Assembly (NCBI RefSeq): GCF_024359545.1
Contig: NZ_JAKQZG010000001.1
Span: 124,001-188,000 of the forward strand
DNA: 64,000 nucleotides
Direction: 5' to 3'
Origin: Jiella marina
Lineage (GTDB): Bacteria > Pseudomonadota > Alphaproteobacteria > Rhizobiales > Rhizobiaceae
In this document: positions 28,516 to 38,082 of the stretch, piece after piece
Position numbering within the stretch: position 1 is the stretch's first letter
How the letters are laid out: each line of letters begins with the position of its first letter
Position numbers and translations under genes: made by a program
Notes under the pieces: generated by a model
The model's input: the letters and a program-made list of their open reading frames with translations, nothing else
Databases searched by the model: none
Told to the model about the DNA's origin: nothing

Positions 28516-29505
28516 CTACTCCGTCTCCTGGATGCGCTTGACCATGTCCTTGAGCTTGTCGGAGGTGACGTACTTGTCGTAGACCGGACCCATCGCGTCG
28601 ATGAAGGGTTGCTTGTCGATGTCCTTCACGACCTCAACGCCCGCTTCCACGATCTTCTCTTCCGACTTCCGCTCCTGCTCGTTCCAGGCCTCGCGCATGA
28701 TCGGAACGCTGGCCTTGGCGCTCTCACGCACGGCGGCTTGCTCGTCTTCGGAAAGCGAGTCCCAGGTCTTCTTCGACATCACGAGCACTTCCGGCACGAT
28801 CAGGTGCTGGTCGAGCGTGTAGTACGGGGCGACCTCGTAATGGCCCGACGTGTCGTAGGACGGCCAGTTGTTCTCGGCCCCGTCGATGACGCCGGTCTGG
28901 ATCGAGGAATAGACCTCGCCATAGGGCATTGGCGTCGCGTTGGCGCCGAGGGCGCTGACCATATCGACGAACATGTCGGACTGCATGACGCGGAACTTCA
29001 TGCCCTTGAGGTCGTCGATCGACTCGATGGGCTTTTCCGAATTGTAGAAGGACCGCGAGCCGCCATCGTAGAAGGCAAGGCCGACGAGGTCGTGTGGCTG
29101 GAATGCGTCGAGAATCTCCTGACCGATGGGGCCGTCCATCACCTTGTGCATGTGCTCGGTCGAACGGAAAATGTAGGGTAGGGACGGGACCTGCGTCTCG
29201 GGAACGATGTTGTTGAACGGTCCAAGCGAGACGCGGTTGAGGTCGATCACGCCGAACTGGGTCTGTTCGATCGTGTCCTTCTCCTCGCCGAGCTGCGCCC
29301 CGAAGAAGACCTCGATGCAAAGCTTGCCGTCGGTCTTTTCCTCCAGCATCTCGCCCATGGCCTTCACGGCCTCGACGGTCGGATAACCGTCGGGATGGGT
29401 GTCGGACGAGCGCAGCGTGCGCTCGCAGGCGACGGCCGCGGTTGAAGCCATGGCCAGCGCCGTGCCGGCGAGCAACCATGTTGCGAATGTGGTTCTAGCC
29501 TTCAT
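28516..29505 (-). CDS. dctP: TRAP transporter substrate-binding protein (DctP)
   Basis: The 329-residue protein has a signal peptide (residues 1-26, [18 protein letters not shown] then ...AAVA) and the DctP fold. Features include the helix-connecting [12 protein letters not shown], whose Arg normally salt-bridges the substrate carboxylate, and [14 protein letters not shown]. Start at 29505 has GGGAGGAG upstream. A carboxylated sugar as ligand fits both the Arg and the uronate genes around it. Confidence 0.94.
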   Translation of the reverse strand: MKARTTFATWLLAGTALAMASTAAVACERTLRSSDTHPDGYPTVEAVKAMGEMLEEKTDGKLCIEVFFGAQLGEEKDTIEQTQFGVIDLNRVSLGPFNNIVPETQVPSLPYIFRSTEHMHKVMDGPIGQEILDAFQPHDLVGLAFYDGGSRSFYNSEKPIESIDDLKGMKFRVMQSDMFVDMVSALGANATPMPYGEVYSSIQTGVIDGAENNWPSYDTSGHYEVAPYYTLDQHLIVPEVLVMSKKTWDSLSEDEQAAVRESAKASVPIMREAWNEQERKSEEKIVEAGVEVVKDIDKQPFIDAMGPVYDKYVTSDKLKDMVKRIQETE

Positions 29506-29537
29506 CTGATTTCTCCTCCCAGTGAAGATGAGCCGGC

Positions 29538-30944
29538 TCACAGGCGGTAGGCCTGTTTCGCCAAGCGGTAGGTGAGGTCGTGAGCGACCTCGAAAGCCTC
29601 GCCTTCCCGCAGCCTTCCCGTGGCGACGAGGGTGGCGAGGTATGCGCAGTCGGAACGACGGGCGACGTCATGGCGCGCCGGGATCGAGCAGAAGGCCCGC
29701 GTATCGTCGTTGAAACCGACCGTGTTGTAGAAGCCGCAGGTCTCCGTCGTCGCCTCGCGGAACCGTTTGATCCCCTCATAGGAATCGTAGAACCACCAGG
29801 GCGGTCCAAGCCGCAGGGCCGGATAGGCGCCGGCGAGCGGTGCCAGTTCGCGCGAGAAGCTCGTCTCGTCGAGCGTGAAGAGGATGATGGTGAGATCGCG
29901 CTCCATGCCGACCGCATCGAGAAGCGGGCGCAGCGCAGCGACATAGTCGGTCTGCCGGGGGATGTCGAAGCCCTTGTCCCGGCCGTGCCGGGCCATGATG
30001 GGCGCCGAATGGTTGCGCCAGGAGCCGGGATGGATCTGCAGCACCAGCCCGTCATCGAGGCTCATGCGTGCCATTTCGGTCAGCATGTGACCGCGGAACA
30101 TGTCGGCTTCGTCGGCGGAACAGGTGCCGGCAAGCGCTTTCGCAAAGAGCGCCTCGGCGGCGCTGCGGTCGAGATTTTCCGTGCGCGCCGTCGCATGGCC
30201 GTGGTCGCTGCTGGTCGCGCCGAAGGACTTGAAATAGGCCCGCCGCTGGCGGTGGGCGTCGAGATAGCCGGCAAAGCTCTGCGTATCGCAGCCGGTCATC
30301 TCGCCCAGCGTGCGGATATTCTCGGCAAATCCCTCGAATTCGGGATCGACCACGGAATCCGGCCGGTAGGCGGTGATGACCCGTCCATTCCAGTCGGAAT
30401 CGCGGATGGCGGCATGCCAGCGAAGATCGTCGAGCGCCGGCTCCGTCGTGGCGATGACTTCGATGCGGAATTGCTCAAAAAGCGCGCGCGGTCGGAATGC
30501 CGGTTTGGCGAGAGCCGCGTCGATCGTATCGTAATAGAGATCGGCGGTTTCGGCTGTAAGCGGCACGTCGAGCCCGAACAGCACCTCGAAGCAATAGTCG
30601 AGCCACATGGCCGAGGGCGTGCCCCGAAAGAGATGCATGTTTTGCGCAAAGCGCCGCCAGATTGCTCGCGGATCCGTTTCCACCGGGCCGCCATCGACGC
30701 GCGGCACGCCGAGATCCGCAAGATCCATGCCCTGCGAGGCCAGCATGCGGAACACGTAGTGGTCGGGGACGACGAAGAGCTGGGCGGGGTCGGGAAAGCG
30801 CTCGTTCTCGGCGAACCAGCGCGGGTCGGTATGCCCGTGGGGACTGATGATCGGCAGATCGCGCACGCTCTCGTAGAGCGATCGAGCAAGTGCGCGTGTC
30901 TTCGCCTCGACCGGAAAGAGCCGGTCGGGATCGAGCAGTCCCAT
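29538..30944 (-). CDS. uxaC: Glucuronate/galacturonate isomerase UxaC
   Basis: UxaC (468 residues) is a metal-dependent amidohydrolase-fold isomerase converting D-glucuronate to fructuronate and D-galacturonate to tagaturonate. The N-terminal [12 protein letters not shown] motif, [11 protein letters not shown] and GPPWWFYDS are diagnostic. It is the first gene of the minus-strand operon and is separated from the regulator gene by a 102-bp control region. The next reductases (UxaB/UxuB) and UxaA are not in this window. Confidence 0.95.
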   Translation of the reverse strand: MGLLDPDRLFPVEAKTRALARSLYESVRDLPIISPHGHTDPRWFAENERFPDPAQLFVVPDHYVFRMLASQGMDLADLGVPRVDGGPVETDPRAIWRRFAQNMHLFRGTPSAMWLDYCFEVLFGLDVPLTAETADLYYDTIDAALAKPAFRPRALFEQFRIEVIATTEPALDDLRWHAAIRDSDWNGRVITAYRPDSVVDPEFEGFAENIRTLGEMTGCDTQSFAGYLDAHRQRRAYFKSFGATSSDHGHATARTENLDRSAAEALFAKALAGTCSADEADMFRGHMLTEMARMSLDDGLVLQIHPGSWRNHSAPIMARHGRDKGFDIPRQTDYVAALRPLLDAVGMERDLTIILFTLDETSFSRELAPLAGAYPALRLGPPWWFYDSYEGIKRFREATTETCGFYNTVGFNDDTRAFCSIPARHDVARRSDCAYLATLVATGRLREGEAFEVAHDLTYRLAKQAYRL

Positions 30945-30986
30945 GAAACCTCCCTGTCGCCACGTCTTTCGAGGCAGCTAGTAATC

Positions 30987-30999
30987 TAGTATGGTACAA
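30987..30999. promoter_or_regulatory. GntR/FadR-type operator between uxaC and its regulator
   Basis: The bases TAGTATGGTACAA form an imperfect palindrome of the pattern T-N-GTA-N3-TAC-N-A, which matches the FadR-subfamily signature TNGTNNNACNA. It lies about 43 bases upstream of the uxaC start and about 48 upstream of the regulator gene, so one site could repress both. Confidence 0.72.
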
Positions 31000-31046
31000 T
31001 GGAAATGCGGTCAAGGCCGCTTCTGCATGGACTTTTCGGAACGTAA

Positions 31047-31745
31047 ATGGCTCGTCCTTTCAATCTCCAGGCTCTCGAATATGTCCCGGCGGTTTCGGTG
31101 ACCGATCAGGTCTTCGATGCGCTCTACGACCGCATCGTCGAACTCGATCTGCGTCCGGGAACGCGTCTGTCCGAGGTGGAGGTGGCACGGCAGATGGAGG
31201 TCTCGCGACAACCGGTCCGGGACGCCTTCTATCGCCTCTCGCAGCTGGGCTTTCTGCTGGTTCGTCCGCAGCGACCGACGACGGTCACCGCGATCTCGGC
31301 GCGTGCGGTACTGGAGGCACGCTTCATGCGTACGGCCATCGAACTGGAGACCGTCCGACTGGCGACGGAACGCCTGGACGAAGCGGGGTGCTCCACCCTT
31401 CGTGAAATCCTTGACCGTCAGCAGGCGGCGATCGAAGCGGATCACAAGATCGAATTCCACGCTCTGGACGACGAGTTTCACAAGGCGCTTTGCGAGATCG
31501 CAGGCGCAGGCTTCGTCTGGTCCATGATCCGGGACAAGAAAGCGCACATGGATCGCGCCCGCTTCCTGTCTCTCTCCTCCGGCGCGAAGAACGCGCTTGC
31601 CGATCACCTCCGGATCATGGAAGCACTCGAAGCCGGCAATGCTGAGGCCGCGCGCGAGCGGATGCGCGAGCATCTCTCCCGCATTGTCGACATTCTCGAG
31701 CAGATCAAAATCGAGCGCGGCGAAGACATGATCGACGAAAGCTGA
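31047..31745 (+). CDS. GntR-family (FadR/FCD) repressor of the uronate operon
   Basis: The 232-residue regulator has an N-terminal winged helix-turn-helix (about residues 18-80; PGTRLSEVEVARQMEVSRQP) and an all-helical FCD ligand domain (about 90-215). Conserved FCD metal and ligand positions are visible in DDEFHKALCEIAG and the late ADHLRIMEAL and EHLSRI stretches. Divergent placement beside uxaC and the operator at 30987-30999 indicate an ExuR/UxuR-like repressor relieved by a uronate. The exact ligand is unknown. Confidence 0.92.
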   Translation: MARPFNLQALEYVPAVSVTDQVFDALYDRIVELDLRPGTRLSEVEVARQMEVSRQPVRDAFYRLSQLGFLLVRPQRPTTVTAISARAVLEARFMRTAIELETVRLATERLDEAGCSTLREILDRQQAAIEADHKIEFHALDDEFHKALCEIAGAGFVWSMIRDKKAHMDRARFLSLSSGAKNALADHLRIMEALEAGNAEAARERMREHLSRIVDILEQIKIERGEDMIDES

Positions 31746-31759
31746 CTTGGAGACCCAGG

Positions 31760-32242
31760 CTAGCTGCTGATCAACAGGACGAGATAACTCCCCACCACGA
31801 CCAGCATCGCGCGGAAGGCAAGCGCGACCAGCCGATATTTCGCCCGGCAGATGACCGCCAGTGTGCTCGTGTTCTGGAGGTAGTCGTCATAGAGAAAATC
31901 GAGATCCTCGCGCTTTCGCGCAGCGTCCAGCGTCTCGCCGGCCTGTGGCCAGGCTCCCCAGTAGAGAATGCTGGTGCCGGGACGGGATCGCGGCAGGACC
32001 ACGCAGATCGCCGACACGAGTGCGACGCCGACGGCTCCCATGAGGACGAGGCTGGCGAGGAGATTGACGAGGCCCGCCGACATCAGGTGTTCCAGCGAGA
32101 AGGAACGCCGCGTCTCCGCCGACCAGACCACGAGCGCCAGGATGAAAGTGAAGATATAGGCCGCCTTCTGGTCGGCCGTTCGGATCTGATCGGCGAAAAT
32201 CCGATTGGCTTCGACGAGGTGAGAAAGATGCCGCTCGGACAT
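31760..32242 (-). CDS. PycTM-like (DUF5706) membrane protein
   Basis: From the start at 32242 the product has 160 residues: a short N-terminal helix (HLVEANRIFADQIRTADQKA), two membrane segments (about 28-46 and 55-80), a polar stretch with DFLYDDYLQNTSTLAVICRAKY, and a final membrane helix. The EAN...RTADQKA opening and layout resemble the DUF5706 family that includes the PycTM effectors of Pycsar anti-phage systems, where cyclic pyrimidine nucleotides trigger membrane disruption. No uridylate or cytidylate cyclase is directly adjacent. The ribosome site is weak. Family assignment is by eye and moderate; a non-defence role is possible. Confidence 0.6.
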   Translation of the reverse strand: MSERHLSHLVEANRIFADQIRTADQKAAYIFTFILALVVWSAETRRSFSLEHLMSAGLVNLLASLVLMGAVGVALVSAICVVLPRSRPGTSILYWGAWPQAGETLDAARKREDLDFLYDDYLQNTSTLAVICRAKYRLVALAFRAMLVVVGSYLVLLISS

Positions 32243-32441
32243 CGCGGGGCTCCGGTAAACGCGATTCGATCGGCAAAGCTCTAATCCTTGTCTCGGGTCT
32301 TCGCGAGACGCTTGTGTGACCGGCGCGACACATTCTTCGGAGATTGATTTGACCCAGCGTCTCGACCCCAAGTCCTTCGATTGACAGAACAAGTTCCGCA
32401 GCCGCTTCATGATGTGTCGTCATGTTCAAAGTTTTCCGTAG

Positions 32442-35400
32442 ATGAAGTCGACGCTTTGCCGTTTCGCTCTCCTTGCCATCTCAGGTGTCGCTGCAACAGC
32501 CGTCTCGGCCGAGCCGGTGCCGCGCGCCGCACCGGCTGCCGGTACGGTGATCGCCACCAGGCTCGGTGAGGAGATCGAGCTCGTCGAAGCCCCGAGCTGG
32601 CGCGGGGTCGAGGTCCTTCAGGACGTGAAGACAGGTGACGTGCTGCGGACCAACGCGACCGGTCAACTCGCCATCCTGTTTTCCGACCAGACCCAGGTCC
32701 GTGTCGGTCGCAACTCGACGCTTCTCGTCAAGGAGCGCGTCGCCGGCGGCGACACCCGACTGGTCCTTGAACAGGGCCAGATCTTCGGGCGCGCGGCGCG
32801 GGGCGGAACCGGTGTGTTCGTCGAAACGGCGGCCGCGACGGCGGCGATCCGCGGCACCGACTGGAGCATGCAGACCGAGGGTGACCGCACGACGCTCATG
32901 GTGCTCGATGGCGAGGTGGAGTTCTTCAATCCGCAGGGTTCCGTGACGCTGAGGCAAGGGGAGGCGGCCGCGGCGACCCTCGGCCAGGCGCCAGCGCGGA
33001 TCGTCATCGTCGCCGATGACTTTCACGAACAAATGCTGGTGAACCTGTCCCTCAGGGGGGCCTTTGAATCCTTTCCTGCGGCTTCGCTGCCCAATCGCTC
33101 GCTCGTTGCCGAACGCGACCGGCTCGCGGCCTTGCCGCCTTCGCGGCGAAGCGCGGAGGATCGCGTGCTGGCGGCGGAGATCGCCGCGGATCGGGACGGC
33201 AGACAGGAAGCCGAAACTGCGATCGCCGCTGCACGTAGCGTCGAACTGACGTCCGAGCAGAGCGCTCGGTTGGACCTCCTCGCGGCGAACATCGCCGGAG
33301 CGCGCCAGGACTATGTTCAGGCTGCCGATCTTTATGCGCGGGCCTTGCCGCATCTCAAGGGCGAGAAGCGGACGACGGCGACCTATCTCCTGTATTTCGC
33401 CCGCTCGCTGGCCGAACCGACGAAGGCACCGTTGCCACCCCAACCCGATCCGAACGACCGGGTTTCGGTGGTCGGCGAAGCGATCATCGCCGCCATGCTC
33501 CGCACGCCGAAAGACGCCCTGAAGGTCCTGCAGGACGCGGAGCCGCGGTTCGGCAACGATCCCGAATATGTCGCTGCGCTGGCGAAGGTGGCGATGCTGG
33601 CAGGCGACTTCGAAACGGCCCGGAAGGCAACCGAGCGCGCCTATGTCCTGGACCCGACCGATCCGGAAGTTCTCTCCGCGCGGGCCTTTTATCGGGCCAA
33701 CGCCGTCTATGATCTCAAGGGTGCGATCGCGGACATCGAAAAGGGTCTGGCCGTCGCACCGGGTAACACCGACCTACTCAACGACTATGCCCTTGCACTT
33801 TCCGATCGCGGCGCAAACAAGGAGGCCGAAGCGGCACTCCTGCGCGCCATCGAGATTGACCCCGAGGACCCGATCAACCGCATCAACCTGGCGATGCTCT
33901 ATCTATCGCAGGGTCGCCTCGTCGAGGCACGGCCTCTGATCGATACGATCTTTGACGTCGATCCCGCCTTCTCGCTCGCCAACGTCGCGCGCGGCAGCCA
34001 GCAAATGCTGGAGGGAAATCCAGAGGCGGCGCAGAACAGTTTCCTCAAGGCGACCACGGCCAATCCCGCTTATTCCGACGGTCTTCTGGTCCTCGGCGAG
34101 GCCTACGCCGCGACCGGCGATATCGAGCACGCCCGCCAGGCCTTCGAGGACGCCAACCGTCTCGACAAGAACAGCGTGCTGGCAGCGCAATATCTGGCCG
34201 CGCTTGCCATCGACCAGTATCAGGCGGACCAGGCGATCGACTATGCCCGAGAGTCCGTGAATCGGATCAGGGCGAGGGGCGGCGACTACCAGTCCATCCA
34301 CGCCACGCGCGAGTCCGGCTCGGTCCTGTCATCGGCCTACGGGTTTCTCTCGCTTGACGCTTGGGGATCCTACTGGAGCGAGGTCGTCTTCGATCCCTTC
34401 AATTCGGTGGGCTATTTCGATCGCGCGCTTTCCGGGAGCAGCGCGCCATTCTATCTGGAGCGCGGAGACGAACTCGCGACTCCGAACCCCAGGCCGGATG
34501 CCCGCAGCCTGTCGCTGCTGACGAAGGGCATTCTGGGGGATGCGATGAGCCTTGCCGGCTCCGACCTGCGGCCATCCTTCGTCACGGCCCCCTTCTCCGA
34601 ATCCTCTCTCACCGGCGGCTTCATCGGGAAGGGGGACGATATCGGCGGCATCTTCGGCGCAGGCTTCCAGTCGCTCGGCTACGATCCGCTGCCCTATTCG
34701 ATGTTCATCCAGGCCAGCGGAAACCGGGTGGCGCCGGACTATGCCTTTCAGGCGGACGAAGACTATCAGGTCCTGGCGGGTTTCGGCCTTCAACTGACAC
34801 CGTACGATCGAGTGGCCGGGTTCATGTCAGCGAACTGGTCCCAAGGAGACATTGCGCTGGAGACGGTGCCTGCTACCTTCGAGGATACACGCAACGACGA
34901 TACGTTCGTCGGCATCCTCGGTCTCAGCCACACCTTCGGCTACGAGAACGTTCTCGATGTCGCATTGTTCGGCACGCGGAACGATGGCGTCCAGACCGCG
35001 ACGCCCTTGGACCTCCTCCTTCAGGGCGTCCCAAGCCTTTACTCCGCCGATGTCCGGCAGGATCTCCTGAAGGCAAGCGCTACCCACAGGATAGGTTTCG
35101 AACCTTTCATGATCGAGTATGGTGGCGAATACGGCGGCACGCAGTCGCGCTCTAGCAGTGCCCTCTATCTCGTTCCGACGGTCCCATTCATCCAGACGGC
35201 CACCGACACGAGCAGCACCTTCGGCCGCGCCTGGATCGACCTGACGTTCGAAGCCACCGACGATCTGCGTTTCGAGGCCGGCCTGTTCGGCTCGGCCAGC
35301 GACCAGGATGGCGTTCGGGACGAACAGCTCACGCCGCGTTTCGGCGCCGCCTACATGCCGATCGACGGCCAATGGCTGCGCGCCGCCTTCCTCCGCGAAA

Positions 35401-36026
35401 AGCCGGACGAGGACAGCTACACGCTCGCCCCCATCGGCGTCGTGGGACTGCGCTCGAACGCCATTCCGGATAATGTCGACCGTGTGGATTCCACGATCGT
35501 GCGGCTCGACAGCGAGTGGAGCCGCCATGTCTTCACCGCGGTGGAATACCAGCATCAGGACTTTACGGATCTGAGTTTCTCGATCCCCGGCTATGTCGAC
35601 GGTATCGCCGTCGACGATGCGCGGCTCGATCGTGTCGCCTTCACTGTCAACGCCTGGCTCGGCAGCGGTTTGGGCGCGTCGGCGACCGTTGCGAGAAACT
35701 GGTCCGAAGGGACTGTCGCGGACCAGACCGGTGCCATTCCCTTCGTCCCCGACTGGAGTGGAACCGCCGCGCTCACCTATGTCGACCCGAGCCGATTCAA
35801 GGTGACCGCCCGCGAGACCTATCTTGGATCGCGGACCTCCCACATTGCCGGCCGGAACCTCGACGAGGCCTTCGTGACGGATGTCTTTGGCAGCTGGGAA
35901 AGCGAGGACAGGCATCTCGAGGCGAATGTCGGCCTCTACAACGTCTTCGACCAGGAGGTCGAGGTCGCGCCATTCGTGCCGACGGCCCAACGCACCTTCC
36001 GGGCGACGCTGCAGGCGCGATTCTGA
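32442..36026 (+). CDS. FecR-TPR-beta-barrel outer membrane protein
   Basis: The 1194-residue protein has a signal peptide (1-23), a FecR domain (about 35-150, with GDVLRTNATGQLAILFSD and ATAAIRGTDW), a TPR-rich solenoid (about 290-580, for example ALLRAIEIDPEDPINRINLA) and a C-terminal region of alternating beta strands (about 620-1194) ending in Phe, like TonB-dependent barrels. It may be an outer-membrane secretion or sensing device, with FecR and TPRs in the periplasm. The last base of its stop is the first base of the cyclase ATG. The start at 32442 lacks a good ribosome site but begins the signal peptide. Function is unknown. Confidence 0.85.
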   Translation: MKSTLCRFALLAISGVAATAVSAEPVPRAAPAAGTVIATRLGEEIELVEAPSWRGVEVLQDVKTGDVLRTNATGQLAILFSDQTQVRVGRNSTLLVKERVAGGDTRLVLEQGQIFGRAARGGTGVFVETAAATAAIRGTDWSMQTEGDRTTLMVLDGEVEFFNPQGSVTLRQGEAAAATLGQAPARIVIVADDFHEQMLVNLSLRGAFESFPAASLPNRSLVAERDRLAALPPSRRSAEDRVLAAEIAADRDGRQEAETAIAAARSVELTSEQSARLDLLAANIAGARQDYVQAADLYARALPHLKGEKRTTATYLLYFARSLAEPTKAPLPPQPDPNDRVSVVGEAIIAAMLRTPKDALKVLQDAEPRFGNDPEYVAALAKVAMLAGDFETARKATERAYVLDPTDPEVLSARAFYRANAVYDLKGAIADIEKGLAVAPGNTDLLNDYALALSDRGANKEAEAALLRAIEIDPEDPINRINLAMLYLSQGRLVEARPLIDTIFDVDPAFSLANVARGSQQMLEGNPEAAQNSFLKATTANPAYSDGLLVLGEAYAATGDIEHARQAFEDANRLDKNSVLAAQYLAALAIDQYQADQAIDYARESVNRIRARGGDYQSIHATRESGSVLSSAYGFLSLDAWGSYWSEVVFDPFNSVGYFDRALSGSSAPFYLERGDELATPNPRPDARSLSLLTKGILGDAMSLAGSDLRPSFVTAPFSESSLTGGFIGKGDDIGGIFGAGFQSLGYDPLPYSMFIQASGNRVAPDYAFQADEDYQVLAGFGLQLTPYDRVAGFMSANWSQGDIALETVPATFEDTRNDDTFVGILGLSHTFGYENVLDVALFGTRNDGVQTATPLDLLLQGVPSLYSADVRQDLLKASATHRIGFEPFMIEYGGEYGGTQSRSSSALYLVPTVPFIQTATDTSSTFGRAWIDLTFEATDDLRFEAGLFGSASDQDGVRDEQLTPRFGAAYMPIDGQWLRAAFLREKPDEDSYTLAPIGVVGLRSNAIPDNVDRVDSTIVRLDSEWSRHVFTAVEYQHQDFTDLSFSIPGYVDGIAVDDARLDRVAFTVNAWLGSGLGASATVARNWSEGTVADQTGAIPFVPDWSGTAALTYVDPSRFKVTARETYLGSRTSHIAGRNLDEAFVTDVFGSWESEDRHLEANVGLYNVFDQEVEVAPFVPTAQRTFRATLQARF

Positions 36027-38020
36027 TGGATCAGCGCCAGCGCAGACGTGCCGCCGGCACCGCCGTTGCGGCGTTGGCAGCGGCGCTTCTGTGCCTCGCA
36101 CTCGCCACATGGCAACCGTTCCGAATGGCGGAGATGCGGGTCTTCGATATCTTCGCCACCCTCGCGCCGCCTTCGATGAGCGAGCTCGCCGCGAAGGATG
36201 ACAGCGTCGTCATCGTGGCGATCGACGAGCCGTCCTTTGCCGAGATCGGATTGCGGTGGCCCTGGCCGCGCGATCTCCATGCGCAATTGATCCGCGCGCT
36301 GCGAAGGGCCGGCGTGAAGGCCATCGCCCTCGATCTGATCCTTGCCGATCCGTCGACGGCCGAAGCAGATGGGGCGCTCGCCAAGGCTCTCGGCCCGGAC
36401 GTCGTGCTGGCAGCCGACGAAAGCCTGATCGAAACGCCGCATATGAGCCAGCTGATCCGCACCGAACCGCTTCCCGAATTCGTCGCGGCGGGGGCGCGGG
36501 CGGGCCTCGCCTCGGTGGTGCTCGACCCTGATAACGTGCTGCGAGGTATGCCAGCGGCGGCGGATGGATTTTCCCTTGAGACCGTCAAAGCGGCGGGCCT
36601 CTCATCCATCCAGGAAGCGCCGACGGGCGAGTTTCGGAGACGGCTTCTGATCCGCCCGATGGGGCCGGCGCGGACCTATCCGACGATTTCCTATTATCAG
36701 GCACTCGCGCCGGAGACCTTCCTCCCGCCGGACTTTCTGAAGAACAAAATCGTTTTCGTCGGTCGCAGCCTGCAGATGGCGGTCCCCGCCGAGACCGGCG
36801 GAGCGGACAGCTTCGCCACAGCCTTCACCTCGGCGACCGGCCTCCTGGTTCCGGGCGTCGAAGTGCAGGCAACGATCATGGACAATCTTCGCTACGGCCT
36901 TTCGATCGTCGAGGCCGGCCTCCCGGTGACGGGATTGTTGATCGCCATCGCAGCACTGGTGGCGGCTCTGATTGCGTGGCGTCCGGCGGATCTCTGGACG
37001 CTCGGGCTGGGGCTCGGCCTTGTCGTCTGCCTTGTCGCAATCAGTGCCGTGGCGTTCTTCTTCCTGCAGACCTTCGTCTCGCCTCTGGCGCCGTCACTTG
37101 CCGTTGCGGCGGTCATCGCGCCGCTTGCGGCCCGGGACATCACCCAGGAACGGGCGATGCGGCGCGACGTGACCCGCGCCTTCGGGCACTATCTGGCGCC
37201 CGCGCTGGTCGAACGCCTGGCGCGCGATCCTTCCGGCCTCAAGCTCGGCGGCGAAAGGCGGGAACTGACGATCCTGTTCAGCGACATCCGTAATTTCACG
37301 ACGCTGGCCGAGTCGATGAAGGACGAGCCCGAGCGGCTCACCCAGCTGATCAACCGGTTGCTCACGCCGCTGTCTCAGGCCGTCCTCGACCGTGGCGGGA
37401 CGATCGACAAGTTCATCGGCGACTGCATCATGGCCTTCTGGAACGCGCCGCTCGATGATCCCGATCATGCAAAAAGGGCCGTGGAAGCGGGCCTTGCCAT
37501 GCTCGGCGCCGTTTCGTCGCTGAACGAAGAGCTTCGGCAGGAATTCGGGGGCGACGCGCCCAGGCTCGCCGTCGGCGTCGGGATCAACACGGGGATCTGC
37601 GTCGTCGGAAACATGGGCTCAGCGACACGCTTCGACTATTCTGTCCTCGGCGACGCCGTGAACTATGCCTCGCGGTTGGAAGGCGCCTCCAAGGAATGCG
37701 GCGTTCCGCTGCTTCTCGGTGAAGCCACCGCTGCGAAGATCACGGACAGATTGGCGCCGCTTCTTGTCGCGCGGGTCTCCGTCAAGGGCCGCAGCGGCGT
37801 CGCGCCCGTCTATACGGTGCTTTCGACCGAAACCATGGCAGACGAGAAGCGCCAGGCCTTCGACGCGGCGGTAGAGGAGATTCTGGCAGGGTGCGCACCC
37901 GACAAGGACGCGTTCAACGACGACCCGGAACTGGCCGGGCTTCTCTCGACCATTGCAAGACGGGAAGAGCGCAAGCGCGGGCTCTTGCGTCCGTTCACCC
38001 CCGAGGGGGTCGAGGCCTGA
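36026..38020 (+). CDS. CHASE2-domain adenylate cyclase
   Basis: The 664-residue protein has an N-terminal membrane helix (about 9-28), a periplasmic CHASE2 sensor (about 35-290), three more helices (about 298-368) and a class III cyclase domain (about 405-600). Metal aspartates are D420 (ILFSD) and D466 (FIGD); K462 matches the adenine-selecting lysine, S539 takes the place of the partner Asp/Thr, and N546 and R550 stabilise the transition state. cAMP is thus the likely product, although Ser at 539 leaves a small doubt. TGATG coupling to the FecR-TPR gene implies a joint signal path from the outer membrane. Confidence 0.92.
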   Translation: MDQRQRRRAAGTAVAALAAALLCLALATWQPFRMAEMRVFDIFATLAPPSMSELAAKDDSVVIVAIDEPSFAEIGLRWPWPRDLHAQLIRALRRAGVKAIALDLILADPSTAEADGALAKALGPDVVLAADESLIETPHMSQLIRTEPLPEFVAAGARAGLASVVLDPDNVLRGMPAAADGFSLETVKAAGLSSIQEAPTGEFRRRLLIRPMGPARTYPTISYYQALAPETFLPPDFLKNKIVFVGRSLQMAVPAETGGADSFATAFTSATGLLVPGVEVQATIMDNLRYGLSIVEAGLPVTGLLIAIAALVAALIAWRPADLWTLGLGLGLVVCLVAISAVAFFFLQTFVSPLAPSLAVAAVIAPLAARDITQERAMRRDVTRAFGHYLAPALVERLARDPSGLKLGGERRELTILFSDIRNFTTLAESMKDEPERLTQLINRLLTPLSQAVLDRGGTIDKFIGDCIMAFWNAPLDDPDHAKRAVEAGLAMLGAVSSLNEELRQEFGGDAPRLAVGVGINTGICVVGNMGSATRFDYSVLGDAVNYASRLEGASKECGVPLLLGEATAAKITDRLAPLLVARVSVKGRSGVAPVYTVLSTETMADEKRQAFDAAVEEILAGCAPDKDAFNDDPELAGLLSTIARREERKRGLLRPFTPEGVEA

Positions 38021-38082
38021 GTTCAGCATCAGATCCCGACTGCAAGGACTGGGCGCAACCCTCGTCCTCCCGGGATCGCGCA

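Noticed and set aside
31760-38020. A complete Pycsar anti-phage system (cyclase plus PycTM)
   Set aside because: The only cyclase nearby is a CHASE2 membrane enzyme with adenylate-type residues, on the opposite strand and separated by a 3.6-kb gene; there is not enough to call a defence system.
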